Source: Lysobacter arseniciresistens ZS79
Lineage (GTDB): Bacteria > Pseudomonadota > Gammaproteobacteria > Xanthomonadales > Xanthomonadaceae
Assembly: GCF_000768335.1 (NCBI RefSeq)
Contig: NZ_AVPT01000004.1
Location: forward strand, 120,161 to 184,160
Length of the DNA: 64,000 bases
Reading direction: 5' to 3'
The notes beneath the pieces were generated by a model. That model was given only the letters and a program-made list of their open reading frames with translations, was not told where the DNA came from and searched no databases. Shown piece after piece: positions 44,315 through 53,361 of this stretch (its first letter is position 1; the number at the start of each line of letters is the position of its first letter). The position numbers were made by a program, and so were the translations under genes.

Positions 44315-45001
44315 TCAGAACTCCAGGTCCAGCGCGGCGCAGAGGTAGTCGGTGAACGGCGCGAGCGTCGCCAGGTCGGTGCGCAGGGTCGACAGCAGCC
44401 GTGGCCCGGTTATGGTGTCCTCGTCGAGTGCGCGCCGGGCGACGAAGTTCTTGCGCCGCAGGTCCTCGGCGAACTCGAAGTCGGCCGGGAACCCGCGCGG
44501 CATCCGCACCAGCATCTCGCCCTTGTCGAGGGCGAAGCGGCGGCGCAGCTTCGGGCCGTGCGCGGTGGCCTTCCAGCTGGCCGGGTTGTCGAGGATGAAC
44601 TGACGCACCCGGCGCACCGTGTCGGATGCCGGATGCCACAGCCCGGCGCCGACGAAGCAGCCGCCCGGACGGATGTGCAGGTGGAACGAGGGCGCCTCCA
44701 CCTGGCGGTGGCGCTCGTGGAAGATCTTCGCGCCCTGCCAGGTCTTGTACGGCGACTTGTCGTTCGCGAAACGGGTGTCGCGGTTGATCCGGAACATCGA
44801 GCCGCCGACCGCCCGTGGGTCGGCGCGGTAGTGCAGGCTCAGCTCCGCCACCACCGGCTGCAGGTCGGTCAGCAGGCGCTGGTAGGGCGCGCGGATGTGT
44901 GCCTCGTAGTCGGCCTTGTGTTCGTGGAACCACTGGCGATTGTTGTTGCGGGCTAGCGCGCGCAGGAAGCGGAAGGCGGCATCGCTGAAGTAGGTGGCCA
45001 T
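44315..45001 (-). CDS. DUF2461 protein
   Basis: 228 residues matching the DUF2461/TIGR02453 family: FSDAAFRFLRALARNNNRQWFHEHKADYEAHIRAPYQRLL at the start, FRINRDTRFANDKSPYKTWQG and the His-rich FHLHIRPGGCFVGAGLWHP in the centre. Members are widespread but uncharacterised. It lies 45 bases after sbcB on the same strand and abuts the DUF2939 gene. Confidence 0.85.
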   Translation of the reverse strand: MATYFSDAAFRFLRALARNNNRQWFHEHKADYEAHIRAPYQRLLTDLQPVVAELSLHYRADPRAVGGSMFRINRDTRFANDKSPYKTWQGAKIFHERHRQVEAPSFHLHIRPGGCFVGAGLWHPASDTVRRVRQFILDNPASWKATAHGPKLRRRFALDKGEMLVRMPRGFPADFEFAEDLRRKNFVARRALDEDTITGPRLLSTLRTDLATLAPFTDYLCAALDLEF

Positions 45002-45046
45002 GCGCGCAATCCTAGCGCCCGGCCTGCAGGGACGGCTTGAGCCCGG

Positions 45047-46489
45047 TCACGCCAGGCTGCGTTCGATCCCATCGCGCCAGTCCGCCAGCTCGGCCAGCAG
45101 GGCGAGGTTGCGCGGGTTGTCGGCGTGGGTTGCGCGCAGCTCGGCGAGCTCGGCGTCGAACCGGGCGAATCCGTGCTCTGCGCCGGCGGTGTCGTCGCGC
45201 AGGCGCCGGCGCCGGTAGTCGTTCCAGCGCGCCTGTTCGGTCGGTGACAGGGTTTCGGGCCAGTTGCGGGCACGGTAGCGGAACAGCAGCTCGTGCAGGC
45301 GCGCATCGCGGAAGCCGAACTCCGCCGCGCCGAGCGCCTCCGGCGGGGTCGAGCGGACCTGGGGCAGCAGGCGCTTGTCGGCGCCGTCGATGAAACCGTC
45401 GTAGAGGCTGCCGTCGGGGTCGGACGGGCCGCGCTCGTGTGCGCGCGCGAACACCAGGCGGATCTTCTCGACCAGCGCCGGGCCGGCCGCGTGAATGCGC
45501 GCGGCACGCGCCTCGGCCTCGTCCGGGTCGATGCCGAGACGGTCGAAATCCTCCGGCCGCAGGTGCGCCCACGCCGACAGCGCCGGGCTGCGGTTGAGGT
45601 GGATCTCCTTCAGTGCGACCCGTTCCACGCCTTCGGGCAGGTCGGCATTGCGCACGTACAGCCGCGCCGCGATCTCCCCGGCGTCCAGCTCCAGCAGCGG
45701 TGCCGGGTCCTGGCCGAGGTCGAAGGCGATCACGCGATTGTCGATGTGCGGGTGGCGCGCCACAGGCACCATCGGCGCCGCGCACAGGCGGCTGGCGGGG
45801 AAGCGCTGGGAGACGTGAAGCACCGGCGTCATCGCCACGGTGTCGAGCAGGCTGGCCACGTAGCGCTTGTCGCGCAGGCGCAGCGCGTAGTCCCACAGCC
45901 GCGGCTGCGCGTGCTTGAGCTTGCGGGCAAGGCCGATCAGCGCACGCACGTCCGACAGCGCCTCGTGGGCGTCACCCTCGCGGACGTGGTTGGCCTCGGC
46001 CAGGTGTTCGAGCTTGAACGAGGTCGCGCCGTCCTCGCGCCTGGGCCAGACCAGCCCGTCCGGACGCAGCGCGTGGGCGAAGCGGAACACGTCGAGCAGG
46101 TCCCAGCGCGAGTTGCCGCCGCGCCACTCGCGCTCGTAGACGTCGAAGAAGTTGCGGAACAGCCCGTGGCGGACGAACTCGTCGTCGAAGCGCAGCGAGT
46201 TGTAGCCCAGCGTGCAGGTTTCCGGGCGCGACATCTCCTCGCAGATCAGCGCGAACGCGGCCGCCTCGGGCATGCCCTCGCGCAGCGCATGCTGCGGGGT
46301 GATGCCGGTGATCAGCGTCGCGGTAGGCGAGGGCAGCAGGTCGTCGGCCGGGCGGACGAAGATGCTGATCGGCTCCTCGATTGGGTTGAGGTCGCTGTCG
46401 GTGCGGATCGCCGCGAACTGGGCGATGCGGTTGCCACGCGGGTCGGAGCCGAAGGTTTCGAGGTCGTAGAACAGGAAGCTGGCGGGCAT
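45047..46489 (-). CDS. sbcB: Exodeoxyribonuclease I
   Basis: 3'-5' exonuclease for single-stranded DNA, acting in recombination and mismatch repair. It has 480 residues (E. coli 475). The DEDDh active site is visible: Asp9 and Glu11 in FYDLETFGSDP, Asp in LRFDDEFVR, and His-Asp in EGDAHEALSDVRA. The SH3-like and C-terminal domains follow. The gene starts 3 bases after the kynurenine monooxygenase stop, so it is co-transcribed with the kynurenine operon, an unusual place for a repair gene. Confidence 0.95.
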   Translation of the reverse strand: MPASFLFYDLETFGSDPRGNRIAQFAAIRTDSDLNPIEEPISIFVRPADDLLPSPTATLITGITPQHALREGMPEAAAFALICEEMSRPETCTLGYNSLRFDDEFVRHGLFRNFFDVYEREWRGGNSRWDLLDVFRFAHALRPDGLVWPRREDGATSFKLEHLAEANHVREGDAHEALSDVRALIGLARKLKHAQPRLWDYALRLRDKRYVASLLDTVAMTPVLHVSQRFPASRLCAAPMVPVARHPHIDNRVIAFDLGQDPAPLLELDAGEIAARLYVRNADLPEGVERVALKEIHLNRSPALSAWAHLRPEDFDRLGIDPDEAEARAARIHAAGPALVEKIRLVFARAHERGPSDPDGSLYDGFIDGADKRLLPQVRSTPPEALGAAEFGFRDARLHELLFRYRARNWPETLSPTEQARWNDYRRRRLRDDTAGAEHGFARFDAELAELRATHADNPRNLALLAELADWRDGIERSLA

Positions 46490-46492
46490 CGG

Positions 46493-47878
46493 TCAGCGGT
46501 CCGCGGGCAGCGGTGCCAGCTTCGCCCGCACGGCGGCGTCCACCTTGTCCCAGTCCAGCGTGGCGAGGCTGTCGTGGCCGCGGGTCAGCTGCACCAGCAA
46601 CTCGCGCTGGAGATTGCCGCGCACCAGTGCGACGGCGTAGGGGATGTGGCGGAAAGTCACCATCGCGTAGCGCGGGACGAAGCGGTCCGGGTGGCGCTCG
46701 GCCAGCTTGTGCTCGAGGGCGCGCTGCAGCAGGTAGTCGTCGTCGTCGACCCGGTCGCGCATTTCCAGGTAGTTCTCCAGCGCCATGTGCTGGATCGCGC
46801 GGGCGTTGGGCAGCCGCTCGCGCTGGAACGCGGCGAAGGCTTCGGCGCGGTTGCCGTGCCGGTCGAGGTGGTCGGCCAGCGCGACGCAGTCCTCGAACGC
46901 ACAGTTCATTCCCTGGCCGTGGAACGGCACCATCGCGTGGGCGGCGTCGCCGACCAGCACCGCGCGCCCGTCCAGGTGCCAGCGGTCGAGGTACAACGTG
47001 CCAAGCACGCCGGTCGGGTTATGGTCGAAGTCGTGCTCCAGCCGCGGGATCAGTGCCGAGGCATCCGGGAACTCGCGGTCGAACAGCGCGCGCGCATCGG
47101 CACCGCTGCGGATGCTGTCGAAACCCGGCACGCCGGCCGTCGGGTTGCCGGTATTGGGCAGGAACAGGGTGACGGTGAAGGTCTGCTCGTCGTTGGGCAG
47201 GGCGATGCACATGTAGCGGCCGCGCGGCCAGATGTGCAGGGCATTGGGTTCGATCAGGAAGCCGCCGTCGGCCGCCGGCGGGATCTCCAGCTCCTTGTAG
47301 GAGTGGTCGAGGAAGTCGGTGCGCTCGCCGAGGTCGGCCACCGTGCCCATCGACTGGCGCAGCTGCGAGCCGGCGCCATCGGCGCCGATCAGGGTGCGGA
47401 ACGGGACGTCGTGGGTTTCACCGTCGCGACGGGCGTAGCGTGCGGTGCAGGCCTCGAAGTCGACGGATTGCAGGCCGAGGTCGAAATGCACGCGCGCGCC
47501 CGCGGCCTCGGCGATGTCGAGCAGGATGCGGTTGAGCTCGCCCCGGTGGACCGACCAGATCACCTCGCTGTCGTCGCGGCCGTAGCGCTGCAGGTCGGTG
47601 CGGCCGTCGGCGAAGTGCACCATACGGCCGCGCATCATCACCGCCTGTGCCATCACCGCCTCGTCGGCATCGGCGTTGCGCAGGGCGTTGCGGCCGCGCT
47701 CGGCCAGCGCCAGGTTGATCGAGCGGCCGCGTTCGAGGTCGCGCTTGCGCGGGTCGTCGCGCTTCTCGTAGACGTCGACCTCCCAGCCGCGGCGGGCCAG
47801 CAGGGTGGCGAGCAGGGCACCGGCCAGGCCGGCGCCGATGATCGTGAGGTGCTTGTCGTTCGGCGGATTCAACGGCAC
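46493..47878 (-). CDS. kmo: Kynurenine 3-monooxygenase
   Basis: FAD/NADPH enzyme that hydroxylates L-kynurenine to 3-hydroxykynurenine. It has 461 residues from a GTG at 47878. FAD-binding TIIGAGLAGALLATLLARRGWEVDVYEKR (about 11-40), the second motif FRTLIGADGAGSQLR, and GDAAHAMVPFHGQGMNCAFEDC (about 305-326) are intact. The C terminus lacks the membrane segments of mitochondrial KMO, as in bacterial forms. It lies 27 bases after kynU. Confidence 0.97.
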   Translation of the reverse strand: MPLNPPNDKHLTIIGAGLAGALLATLLARRGWEVDVYEKRDDPRKRDLERGRSINLALAERGRNALRNADADEAVMAQAVMMRGRMVHFADGRTDLQRYGRDDSEVIWSVHRGELNRILLDIAEAAGARVHFDLGLQSVDFEACTARYARRDGETHDVPFRTLIGADGAGSQLRQSMGTVADLGERTDFLDHSYKELEIPPAADGGFLIEPNALHIWPRGRYMCIALPNDEQTFTVTLFLPNTGNPTAGVPGFDSIRSGADARALFDREFPDASALIPRLEHDFDHNPTGVLGTLYLDRWHLDGRAVLVGDAAHAMVPFHGQGMNCAFEDCVALADHLDRHGNRAEAFAAFQRERLPNARAIQHMALENYLEMRDRVDDDDYLLQRALEHKLAERHPDRFVPRYAMVTFRHIPYAVALVRGNLQRELLVQLTRGHDSLATLDWDKVDAAVRAKLAPLPADR

Positions 47879-47905
47879 GGGCCTCTCGCGTCCGGTGGTG
47901 GCGGG

Positions 47906-49183
47906 CTATGCGCCGGCGTCGCGCCAGGCCGCGACGGACCGGGCGAAGCGGAACACGTCTTCGAAGGTGTTGTACAGCGGCGCCGGCGAGATGCGGATCA
48001 CGTCCGGTTCGCGCCAGTCACCCAGCACGCCCTCGGCGGCGAGGTGGTCGAACAGCGCGCGGCCCTGTTCGCGCCCGCCGCGCACGCGGATCGACAGCTG
48101 GCAGCCGCGCTGGGGCAGGTCGCGCGGGGTCAGCACCTCGAGGGTGTCGGCAAGGCGGTCGTCGATCAGGCATTGCAGGTAGCCGGTGAGGCGCTGCGAT
48201 TTTTCGCGCAGTGCCGGCATGCCGACGCGGTCGAACAGGTCCAGCGAGGCGCGCAGCGGCGCCAGCCCGAGGATCGGCGGGTTGCTGAGCTGCCAGCCGT
48301 CGGCGCCCTCGCTGGGCACGAACTCCGGCCCCATCCGGAACCGGCTCTCCTGCTCGTGCCCCCACCAGCCGGCGAACCGCGGCAGGCCGGCGCGCGCATG
48401 GCGCTCATGCACGAAACAGCCGGCCACCGCGCCCGGGCCGCTGTTGAGGTACTTGTAGTGGCACCAGACGGCAAAGTCGGCGCCGTCGTCGTGCAGCGAC
48501 AGTTCGACGTTGCCGACCGCGTGGGCGAGGTCCAGCCCGCAGCGCGCGCCCTGCGCATGCGCCAGCCGGGTTATTTCGCCGAGGTCGAACGCCTGCCCGG
48601 TGCGGTACTGCACGCCGGGCCACAGCACCAGCGCCAGCCGTGGACCGTGCCGTTCGATCGCGTCGGCAATGGCCGGCATCGAGAACACCCCGCCGGGCTG
48701 GTCGGGCTCCAGCTCGATCAGGTCGGTGTCCGGGTCGAAGCCGTGGAAGGCGATCTGCGACGCCACCGCGTAGCGGTCCGAGGGGAACGCGCCGGCCTCG
48801 ATCAGGATCGCCGGCCGCTCGGCGGTCGGCCGGTAGAAGCTCACCATCATCAGGTGCAGGTTGGCGGTCAGCGAGTTCATCGCGACCACCTCAACGGGCT
48901 TGGCGCCGACCAGCCGCGCCAGCGGCTCGCGCATCAGCCCGTGGTAGCTGAGCCACTGCGAATGGCCGCGGAAGTGGCCCTCGACCGCCTCCATCGACCA
49001 CTTGTCCAGCACGTCCTCCACCTGCGCGCGGGCGCCGCGCGGCTGCAGGCCCAGCGAGTTGCCGACGAAGTAGGCCTGCTCGGCGTCGCCATGCATCGGC
49101 ACGTGGAACTCGGCGCGCAGGGTGGGCAGCGGGTCGGCGGCATCGAGGGCACGGGCGTGGTCGAGCGAGTACGGATCGGTCAC
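47906..49183 (-). CDS. kynU: Kynureninase
   Basis: PLP enzyme that cleaves 3-hydroxykynurenine to 3-hydroxyanthranilate and alanine. It has 425 residues beginning at GTG 49183. The PLP lysine lies in WCHYKYLNSGPGAVAG, with the PLP-phosphate region (DLAHAVGNVELSL, the Asp-x-x-His) just before. The YFVGNSLGLQPRGA start is typical. It lies 40 bases after the decarboxylase gene. Confidence 0.97.
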   Translation of the reverse strand: MTDPYSLDHARALDAADPLPTLRAEFHVPMHGDAEQAYFVGNSLGLQPRGARAQVEDVLDKWSMEAVEGHFRGHSQWLSYHGLMREPLARLVGAKPVEVVAMNSLTANLHLMMVSFYRPTAERPAILIEAGAFPSDRYAVASQIAFHGFDPDTDLIELEPDQPGGVFSMPAIADAIERHGPRLALVLWPGVQYRTGQAFDLGEITRLAHAQGARCGLDLAHAVGNVELSLHDDGADFAVWCHYKYLNSGPGAVAGCFVHERHARAGLPRFAGWWGHEQESRFRMGPEFVPSEGADGWQLSNPPILGLAPLRASLDLFDRVGMPALREKSQRLTGYLQCLIDDRLADTLEVLTPRDLPQRGCQLSIRVRGGREQGRALFDHLAAEGVLGDWREPDVIRISPAPLYNTFEDVFRFARSVAAWRDAGA

Positions 49184-49223
49184 TTCGGCGAAGGTCCTTC
49201 TGGTGCGGGTGGGAGTATCGATG

Positions 49224-50249
49224 TCAGGCGAAGCGGGAGCGGGGCAGCCCCAGCCACTCGAGCGCGGTGCCGTGGAACAGGCGCGCCTGCCCGGCCTCGT
49301 CCAGCTGCAGGCGGTCGATGCCGGCGCCGGGTGCCTGCTCGCCGAGCGGGAAGGGGTAGTCGGTGCCGAGCATCACCCGGTCGACGCCGCAGGTGTCCAG
49401 CAGGTAGCGCAGCGCCGCCTGGTCGGCCACCCAGGAGTCGAAGAACAGTTGGCCGAGGTATTCGCGCGGGTTGCGCGGGTTGTCGGTCGCGACCAGGTCC
49501 GGGCGCATGTTGAAACCGTGTTCGATGCGGCCGATGGTGTACGGGAACGCGCCGCCGCCGTGGGCGAGGCAGATCTTCAGCTTCGGCAGCCGCTCCAGTA
49601 CGCCGCCGAAGATCAGCGCGCACGCCGCGCGCGACTGCTCGGCGGGCATTCCGACCAGCCACGGCAACCAGTACTTGGGCATCGTGTCGGTGCCCATCAT
49701 GTCCCACGGGTGGACCAGGATCGCCGCGCCCAGCTCGGCCGCGGCCTGGAAGAAGTCGAACAGCTCGGGCGCGTCGAGGTTCCAGTTGCCGCCGTCGGCG
49801 CGGACCACGTGGCTGCCGATCTGCACGCCCTGCAGGCCGAGCTGGTCCATGCAGCGCTCCAGCTCCTGCGTCGCCAGCCGCGGCGACTGCAACGGCACGG
49901 TGCCGATGCCGGCGTAGTGCCGCGGGTAGTCGCGGCAGGTCTGCGCCATGTGGTCGTTGAGCGCCTGGTGCAGCTCCAGCGCGTGGTGCGGCCGGGCCCA
50001 GTAGCAGAACATCACCGGCACCGTGCTCAGCACCTGCACCTGCACCCCGAACCGGGCGTAGTCGTCGATGCGCTCCTGCGGGTCCCAGGTCTTGGACCAG
50101 ATCTCGCGGAAGAACCTGCCGTCCTTGTAGATGCGGTGGCGGCCGTCCTCGGTGTGGTGGATCACCGGGAAACGGTTCTCGCCGTACTTGCGCGCCAGGT
50201 CGGGCCAGTCGCGCGGCAGGTAGTGGGCGTGGGTGTCGATCTTCAGCAT
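49224..50249 (-). CDS. nbaD: 2-amino-3-carboxymuconate-6-semialdehyde decarboxylase (ACMSD)
   Basis: Zinc amidohydrolase-fold enzyme that removes CO2 from ACMS, diverting the pathway from quinolinate and NAD toward 2-aminomuconate. It has 341 residues from ATG 50249. The metal ligands are His7 and His9 (THAHYLP), a His in LVHPWDMMG (with the catalytic Asp/His region AHGGGAFPYTIGR), and Asp in MLGTDYPFPLGE. It shows that the cluster is catabolic, not only a source of quinolinate. Confidence 0.95.
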   Translation of the reverse strand: MLKIDTHAHYLPRDWPDLARKYGENRFPVIHHTEDGRHRIYKDGRFFREIWSKTWDPQERIDDYARFGVQVQVLSTVPVMFCYWARPHHALELHQALNDHMAQTCRDYPRHYAGIGTVPLQSPRLATQELERCMDQLGLQGVQIGSHVVRADGGNWNLDAPELFDFFQAAAELGAAILVHPWDMMGTDTMPKYWLPWLVGMPAEQSRAACALIFGGVLERLPKLKICLAHGGGAFPYTIGRIEHGFNMRPDLVATDNPRNPREYLGQLFFDSWVADQAALRYLLDTCGVDRVMLGTDYPFPLGEQAPGAGIDRLQLDEAGQARLFHGTALEWLGLPRSRFA

Positions 50250-50274
50250 CGTTGCATCATGCCCCAGGCTGCGC

Positions 50275-50826
50275 TCAGGTGATGTCGGCCTGCGAGTCGG
50301 CGTCAAGCTCGTAGCGCGACGGCCGCGGGTTGAGCGTGCCGCACCGGTCGCAGGTGCGCAGGGTCTCGTCGCGGTAGAAGTTCTCGAACACGCGGAAGAA
50401 GTCCTGCTCGATGTCGACCAGGTGGAATGATTCCTCGTACAGCTTGTGGTTGCAGTCGATGCAGAACCACATCAGCGCGTCGTCCTCGTGCGCCAGCCGG
50501 CGGCGCTCGATCACCAGCCCGACCGAGCCGGGCATGCGCTGCGGGCTGTGCGGCACCCGCGGCGGCAGGTAGAACATCTCGCCGGCGCGGATGCGGATGT
50601 CGCGCGGGCGGCCGTCTTCCTGGATGCGCAGCACCATTTCGCCCTCCAGCTGGTGGAAGAACTCCGGGCCTTCCTCCCAGTGGTAGTCGGTGCGGGCATT
50701 GGGCCCTCCGACGATCATCACGATGTAGTCGTCATCGACGATGCACTTGTTACCCACCGGCGGCTTGAGCAGCTCGCGGTGCTCCTCGATCCAGGCCTGC
50801 AGGTCGATGGGGGCGGGCAGCGGCAT
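50275..50826 (-). CDS. nbaC: 3-hydroxyanthranilate 3,4-dioxygenase
   Basis: Cupin dioxygenase that opens the ring of 3-hydroxyanthranilate to ACMS. It has 183 residues. The iron ligands are His49, Glu55 and His93 ([11 protein letters not shown] and [10 protein letters not shown]). A second rubredoxin-like metal site is formed by Cys122, Cys125, Cys159 and Cys162 (CIDC and CDRC), as in the Cupriavidus enzyme. Ribosome binding site GGAG precedes the ATG. Confidence 0.97.
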   Translation of the reverse strand: MPLPAPIDLQAWIEEHRELLKPPVGNKCIVDDDYIVMIVGGPNARTDYHWEEGPEFFHQLEGEMVLRIQEDGRPRDIRIRAGEMFYLPPRVPHSPQRMPGSVGLVIERRRLAHEDDALMWFCIDCNHKLYEESFHLVDIEQDFFRVFENFYRDETLRTCDRCGTLNPRPSRYELDADSQADIT

Positions 50827-50838
50827 GGCGGTTCTCCG

Positions 50839-51264
50839 TCAGTCGGGCAGGGCGGCGACGCACTTGAGCTCGATCGCGATCGGAGTCGGCAGGGCGTCGA
50901 TACCGAGGGTGGTACGGCAGGGCGCGGCGTCGACGTCGGGGAAATACTCGGCCCAGACCGTGTTGTAGCGCGCGAAGTCGCCGGCCATGTCGGTCAGGTA
51001 GACGGTCACGTCGACCAGGTCCTCCCAGCGGGCGCCGCTGGCCTCCAGCACCGTGCGCACGTTGGCGAACACCGCTCGGGTCTGGGCGTCGATGTCGTAG
51101 CTGATCAGCCGGCCGTCGGCGTCGTGGACGTTGCCGACGATGGCGTTGGTGTCGGGGTCGCGCGGACCGATGCCGGACAGGAACAGCAACTGGCCGACCC
51201 GGCGGGCGTGCGGGTAGGCGCCGACCGGTTTCGGCGCGCCGCCGGCACGGACGACCCCGGCCAT
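50839..51264 (-). CDS. RidA-family 2-aminomuconate deaminase
   Basis: 141 residues of the YjgF/YER057c/UK114 fold (GAYPHARRVGQLLFLSGIGPRD, FANVRTVLEASGARWEDLVDVTVYLTDMAGDF), ending CRTTLGIDALPTPIAIELKCVA with the conserved Arg. Its place in the cluster indicates it is the deaminase converting 2-aminomuconate to 4-oxalocrotonate (NbaF/AmnD), though RidA enamine deaminases look alike. Starts one base after the carbonic anhydrase stop. Confidence 0.85.
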   Translation of the reverse strand: MAGVVRAGGAPKPVGAYPHARRVGQLLFLSGIGPRDPDTNAIVGNVHDADGRLISYDIDAQTRAVFANVRTVLEASGARWEDLVDVTVYLTDMAGDFARYNTVWAEYFPDVDAAPCRTTLGIDALPTPIAIELKCVAALPD

Positions 51265-51265
51265 C

Positions 51266-51928
51266 TCAGCGGTCTTCCCGGTCGATGCGGATGCGGGCGA
51301 GGGCGTCTGCGTACTTGCCCGGCAACCGCTCGGAGGCGTCCACGTCGATGCCGAGGTCATGCACCTTGCCGTCGCGCAGGGTGTACACCCAGCCGTGCAC
51401 GGCAAGCTGCTGGCCGCGCGTCCAGGCGTCGCGGACGATGGTGGTGTGGCAGAGGTTGGTGACCTGTTCGAGCACGTTCAGCTCGCACAGTCGGTCGTGG
51501 CGCAGCTCGTCGTCGTCGAAGCTGCCCAGCGTGTCGCGATGCTTCTCGCCGACATCGGCAACGTGCCGGACCCAGTTGTCCGACAGCCCGAGCCGGCGCC
51601 CGTGCAGCGCCGCGTGGACACCGCCGCAACCGTAATGGCCGACGACCAGGATGTGCTTGACCTTGAGCACGTCGACCGCGAACTGGATCACCGACAGGCA
51701 GTTGAGGTCGGTGTGGACCACGACGTTGGCGATGTTGCGGTGGACGAAGACCTCGCCCGGGGCGACGTCGATGATCTGGTTGGCGGGCACGCGCGAGTCG
51801 GAGCAGCCGATCCACAGGTACTCGGGGGCCTGCTGGCGCGACAGCCGCTCGAAAAAGCCGGGGTCCTCGGCGCTGACTCGTTCGGCCCAGGCATGGTTCT
51901 GTCGCAGCAGTTCGGAAAGTGATGGCAT
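51266..51928 (-). CDS. can: Beta-carbonic anhydrase
   Basis: Interconverts CO2 and bicarbonate. It has 220 residues, the same as E. coli Can, with the zinc ligands at the same numbers: Cys42 and Asp44 (IGCSDSRVP), His98 and Cys101 (GHYGCGG). The gene is embedded among kynurenine-breakdown genes (8 bases after the dehydrogenase, 1 base before the deaminase). Since ACMSD and a later decarboxylase release CO2, a supporting role is possible, but E. coli Can is general housekeeping. Confidence 0.95.
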   Translation of the reverse strand: MPSLSELLRQNHAWAERVSAEDPGFFERLSRQQAPEYLWIGCSDSRVPANQIIDVAPGEVFVHRNIANVVVHTDLNCLSVIQFAVDVLKVKHILVVGHYGCGGVHAALHGRRLGLSDNWVRHVADVGEKHRDTLGSFDDDELRHDRLCELNVLEQVTNLCHTTIVRDAWTRGQQLAVHGWVYTLRDGKVHDLGIDVDASERLPGKYADALARIRIDREDR

Positions 51929-51936
51929 CGGGGTAC

Positions 51937-53361
51937 TCAGTCCAGGTGGAGACCGACGTTCTTGGCGTCGGTGAAGAATCGCATCGCCTCGGCGCCGCCT
52001 TCGCGGCCGAGGCCTGACACGCCGGTGCCGCCGAAGGGCGTGCGCAGGTCGCGTTGCAGCCAGGTGTTGATCCAGACCATGCCGGCGCGCAGATCGCGGG
52101 CCAGCTGGTGGGCGCGGTTGAGGTCGCGCGTCCAGACCGACGCGGACAGGCCGTAGTCGCCGGCGTTGGCCAGCGCGAGCGCCTCGGCGTCGCTGTCGAA
52201 GGACTGCAGCGTCACGACGGGGCCGAAGATTTCCTCGCGGTTGGTCGCGCAGTCCGGGCCGAGGCCGTCAATTACGGTCGGGGCGATAAACCAGCCGGGC
52301 CGGTCCAGCGCATTGCCGCCGCACAGCACGCGGCCGCCCTCGGCGCGCGCCCGGGCGATTGCCGCGACCACCTTGTCGAAATGCGCCTGCGACACCAGCG
52401 GGCCGAGCTGCATGTCCTCGTCGATCGGGTCGCCGACGCGGATCGCCATCGCGCGCTCGACCAGCGCCTCGCGGAACTCGACCTCGATCCGCCGCTCCAC
52501 CAGCATCCGCGAGCCGCACAGGCAGATCTGGCCGGAGTTCTGGAACGCGGAGCGCACCAGCGTATCGAGGTGGTCGCGCCAGTCGCTGTCGGCGAAGACC
52601 AGGGTCGGGTTCTTGCCGCCCAGTTCAAGCGAGACCTTCTTCAGCTGCGGCGCGACCAGCCCGGCGATCCGCCGACCGACCGCGGTGCTGCCGGTGAACG
52701 ACACCGCCCGGACCCCGGGGTGAACCACCAGTGGCTCGCCGACTTCCGGCCCCGCGCCATGCACGAGGTTGAACACGCCGGCGGGAAAGCCTATCTCCGC
52801 GGCGAGTTCCGCCAGCATCGTCGCCGTCACCGGGGTGACTTCCGACGGTTTGGCGACCACCGCGTTACCGGCGGCAAGTGCCGGCGCGATCTTCCACGTC
52901 AGCAGGTACAGCGGCAGGTTCCACGGGGAGATCGTGGCGACCACGCCCAGCGGCGGGCGCAGGGTGTAGTTGAGGCCGGCCTCGCCGTGGTGCGACTCGC
53001 TGGCGAACTGGGTCGCGGCATGGGCGAAGAACCGCAGGTTGCTGATTGCGCGGGGGATCTCGGCCTCGCGCGCGAGCTTGATGGGCTTGCCGCCGTCGCG
53101 TGATTCGGCGTGGGCGAAGGCCTCCAGCCGCGATTCCAGCGCGTGGGCCAGTTTCTCCAGCCAGCGTGCGCGGCGGCTGTTGGGCAGCGCGGCCCAGCCC
53201 GGCGCCGCGGCCTGCGCCGCCGCCACCGCGGCATCGACGTCGTTGCGGTCGCCCTGGGCGACCTCGGCGAAGGCGCGGCCGCTGGCCGGATCGAATACCG
53301 GCATCCAGCGCCCGCTTGCCGGGTCGCGTGCTTTGCCATCGATCCAGAGGGGCAGGCGCAT
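51937..53361 (-). CDS. nbaE: 2-aminomuconic 6-semialdehyde dehydrogenase
   Basis: NAD-dependent aldehyde dehydrogenase of 474 residues, first gene of the kynurenine operon. The active-site Glu is in SLELGGKNPTLVF and the nucleophilic Cys in FQNSGQICLCGSRML. NAD-binding FTGSTAVGRRIA is intact. ALDHs are hard to assign by sequence, but similarity to the AmnC/XylG group and position beside ACMSD, dioxygenase and deaminase make 2-aminomuconate semialdehyde the likely substrate. Confidence 0.88.
   Translation of the reverse strand: MRLPLWIDGKARDPASGRWMPVFDPASGRAFAEVAQGDRNDVDAAVAAAQAAAPGWAALPNSRRARWLEKLAHALESRLEAFAHAESRDGGKPIKLAREAEIPRAISNLRFFAHAATQFASESHHGEAGLNYTLRPPLGVVATISPWNLPLYLLTWKIAPALAAGNAVVAKPSEVTPVTATMLAELAAEIGFPAGVFNLVHGAGPEVGEPLVVHPGVRAVSFTGSTAVGRRIAGLVAPQLKKVSLELGGKNPTLVFADSDWRDHLDTLVRSAFQNSGQICLCGSRMLVERRIEVEFREALVERAMAIRVGDPIDEDMQLGPLVSQAHFDKVVAAIARARAEGGRVLCGGNALDRPGWFIAPTVIDGLGPDCATNREEIFGPVVTLQSFDSDAEALALANAGDYGLSASVWTRDLNRAHQLARDLRAGMVWINTWLQRDLRTPFGGTGVSGLGREGGAEAMRFFTDAKNVGLHLD

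Noticed and set aside
45293..49513. A 1400-codon plus-strand frame opposite kmo, kynU and sbcB
   Set aside because: It covers several well-supported minus-strand genes and their gaps. Composition is typical of antisense reading of GC-rich genes.
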